Source: Candidatus Aalborgicola bjergmarkensis (GTDB lineage Bacteria; Pseudomonadota; Gammaproteobacteria; Burkholderiales; Burkholderiaceae_C). Taken from it: a DNA stretch of 16,136 nucleotides. The notes under the pieces were generated by a model that ran no database searches, was not told where the DNA came from, and worked only from the letters and a program-made list of their open reading frames with translations. The stretch covers positions 1 through 16,136 of the forward strand of contig JADJFE010000038.1 of assembly GCA_016708725.1 (NCBI GenBank), in the 5' to 3' direction. Both the position numbers and the translations under genes were made by a program. Positions 14,674-16,136 of this stretch are shown here, one piece after another (positions within the stretch are counted from its first letter, which is position 1; each line of letters starts with the position of its first letter).

Positions 14674-16136
14674 GCTTGGGCCTGGGCAATCAAGGGGGTT
14701 GCGGAAGGGGCAGCAGCAGGGGCGGGTGCTGTGGTCGCCGCTGCATTGGCTTGCTGGGCCGCTTTGTTCAGCGCGGCAATGACATCTTTGGTAGGCCCGA
14801 AGGCTTGTACGGTGCCATCGCGCAGGATCAGCATCTTGTCGGCTACTTGCAGGACATGGGTGCGGTGCGTAATCACCACAAAGGTGGTTCCCATGGCCTT
14901 GAACTGGGCAATGGCTCGTAACACGGCGATATCACCGGCTTCGTCCAGGCTGGAGCTGGGCTCGTCGAGTACCACGAACGCGGGTCAGCCAAACAGTGCG
15001 CGCGCCAGTGCCACGCTGACACAGACCACCGGACATGCTGCGCCACCGCGTCCTATGGGGTTACGCATGCCCCAAAGCCCGCGCTTCAATGAAGGACCGC
15101 AAACCGACTGCCCGCGCGGCTTGCTCTACCTCGGCAATGGTGGCATTGCCAAAGCGGGCAATGTTTTCAAAAATCGTGCCGTCAAAAGTTTCCACGTTTT
15201 GGCAGATACCCGATACGGCCCGAGTTCCGCTTTCTGGACCAGATGTACACATCAGCGCCATCGAGCCGTACCTTGCCCCCGCTGGCCGGCCACAAGCCAA
15301 CCAATAAGCGCGCCAGCGAGGTTTTTCCGCAGGCTGAAGGTCCTACCACGGCCAACACCTCGCCCGGTTGCAGGGAAAAAGCCACGCCCTTGATGATGGG
15401 CACGGGCAGACCAGCGCACCGGCTACCAGGTTTTCAACCAACAAATGTCCTTTGGGGCGCGGGCAAGGCATGCCCGCAGTTTTGGCGGGAAGGCTTGCAG
15501 CAGCTGATCCAACCGCCCCAGGCTGCCTGGGTATTGATGGTGCTGCCACTGGGATACAGGCTGTCAAAGGGCGCCAGCACCGCCCGCCAATGATCGAGGA
15601 GCCGCAATGATCATCATCCCGCCACCCCCATTGAGCTGGTTGTTGAGCAAGGCCCAGCACGACAGGCCAGTAGCCCGCTGGAGATGACCTGCTGCCATGC
15701 CCCCCCATGGACTGGAAAGCACTTGCTGCATTGGAAGCCGTGGCTTGCAGGCCCAGAAATTTGCGTTGCCGCTCCAGCCAGGTGGTGTGAATGGCGTGTA
15801 ACATGCCCATGGAATGCACCACTTCGGCGTTGCGCAGCGTGTTATCGGCGTACTGCTGCGCGGCAATGGCGCTGCGGTTGGCCTCCAGCAAGGGGGGTTG
15901 GGTGCTGCGGTCATTCAACCAGCCGATCAGGGTTTGCACGTGGCCCCAAGCAGGGCAAACCAGCCCAGGGAGAATCAGGGCTAATGGCAAAGATCAGCAC
16001 TAAAAATAGCACCGCCACCGGGGTTTCCATCGCCGCCAATATAAAAGGGGACTGCAGGAAATCCCGCACCGATTTCAGATCGCTCATGGGTTGCGTCGTG
16101 CCGCCCGGCGCGCGTTTGAGGTTGGCTTCGAAAATC
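14670..16136 (-). pseudogene. Second type I secretion ABC permease/ATPase, partial and heavily frameshifted
   Basis: Paralogue of the next gene, cut by the window edge at its 5' side. From 16135 down it reads IFEANLKRAPGGTTQ.., SVRDFLQSPFILAAMETPVAVLF; after two shifts (about 15975 and 15945) LQTLIGWLNDRSTQPPLLEANRS.. LERQRKFLGLQATASNAA. Several shifts follow between about 15715 and 15415. Walker A GPSACGKTS (15343-15317) sits in a clean stretch PIIKGVAFSLQ..GRIGYLP. A 2-nt gap near 15207 leads to NVETFDGTIFENIARFGN. A degraded signature MSGGLCQR (near 15035) is followed by ALARALFG, an in-frame TGA at 14985-14987, and Walker B VVLDEPSSSLDEAGD, then ITHR. The C-terminus has an Ala/Pro-rich tail. 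Residues are conserved despite the breaks, which favours read error near a contig end over old decay. It is the first visible gene of the operon. Confidence 0.85.

Overview
The window looks like chromosomal DNA of a betaproteobacterium, most likely Burkholderiales and probably close to Comamonadaceae. The grounds are the lptB-rpoN order, the overall character of the proteins, and a family of short palindromic repeats around an AGCTG core that I associate with that family. No tRNA, rRNA, CRISPR array or insertion sequence was seen.

Left part (1-2921, + strand): the end of lptB (LPS export ATPase), rpoN (sigma-54) and a THUMP-type 23S rRNA methyltransferase (rlmL-like), the last two joined by an ATGA overlap. 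rpoN carries two apparent 1-nt deletions. The methyltransferase appears to lack two internal blocks and has a repeat copy lying in its reading frame.

Middle (2928-4360): a hicB antitoxin gene on the - strand, a broken small gene just upstream of it where hicA would be expected, a large inverted pair of the short repeat, a small coiled-coil/membrane protein gene, and another repeat copy. Then, on the + strand, a CoxE-like VWA protein overlaps a secreted lytic transglycosylase gene (4364-6189).

Right part (6210-16136, all - strand, read right to left): an apparent seven-gene operon. It holds two tandem type I secretion ABC ATPases (the first heavily frameshifted and cut by the window edge), an HlyD-family adaptor, a TolC-family outer membrane protein, a GT4 glycosyltransferase, a DUF4214/repeat-rod/SAM-methyltransferase protein and a second GT4 glycosyltransferase. 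Spacing is tight, with overlaps at several joints. My reading is a protein-export machine built together with a surface-glycan or glycoprotein module, comparable to the Caulobacter S-layer secretion/LPS neighbourhood. The methyltransferase carries in-frame 42- and 54-nt tandem repeats in a probable helical rod, reminiscent of the molecular-ruler coiled coil of the O-antigen terminator WbdD.

Quality note: the frame breaks in rpoN, in the DUF4214 methyltransferase and in most of the last ABC gene are compatible with small deletions, while the encoded residues still look conserved. This pattern suggests sequencing or assembly error more than decay, and the two block gaps in rlmL should be judged with that in mind.
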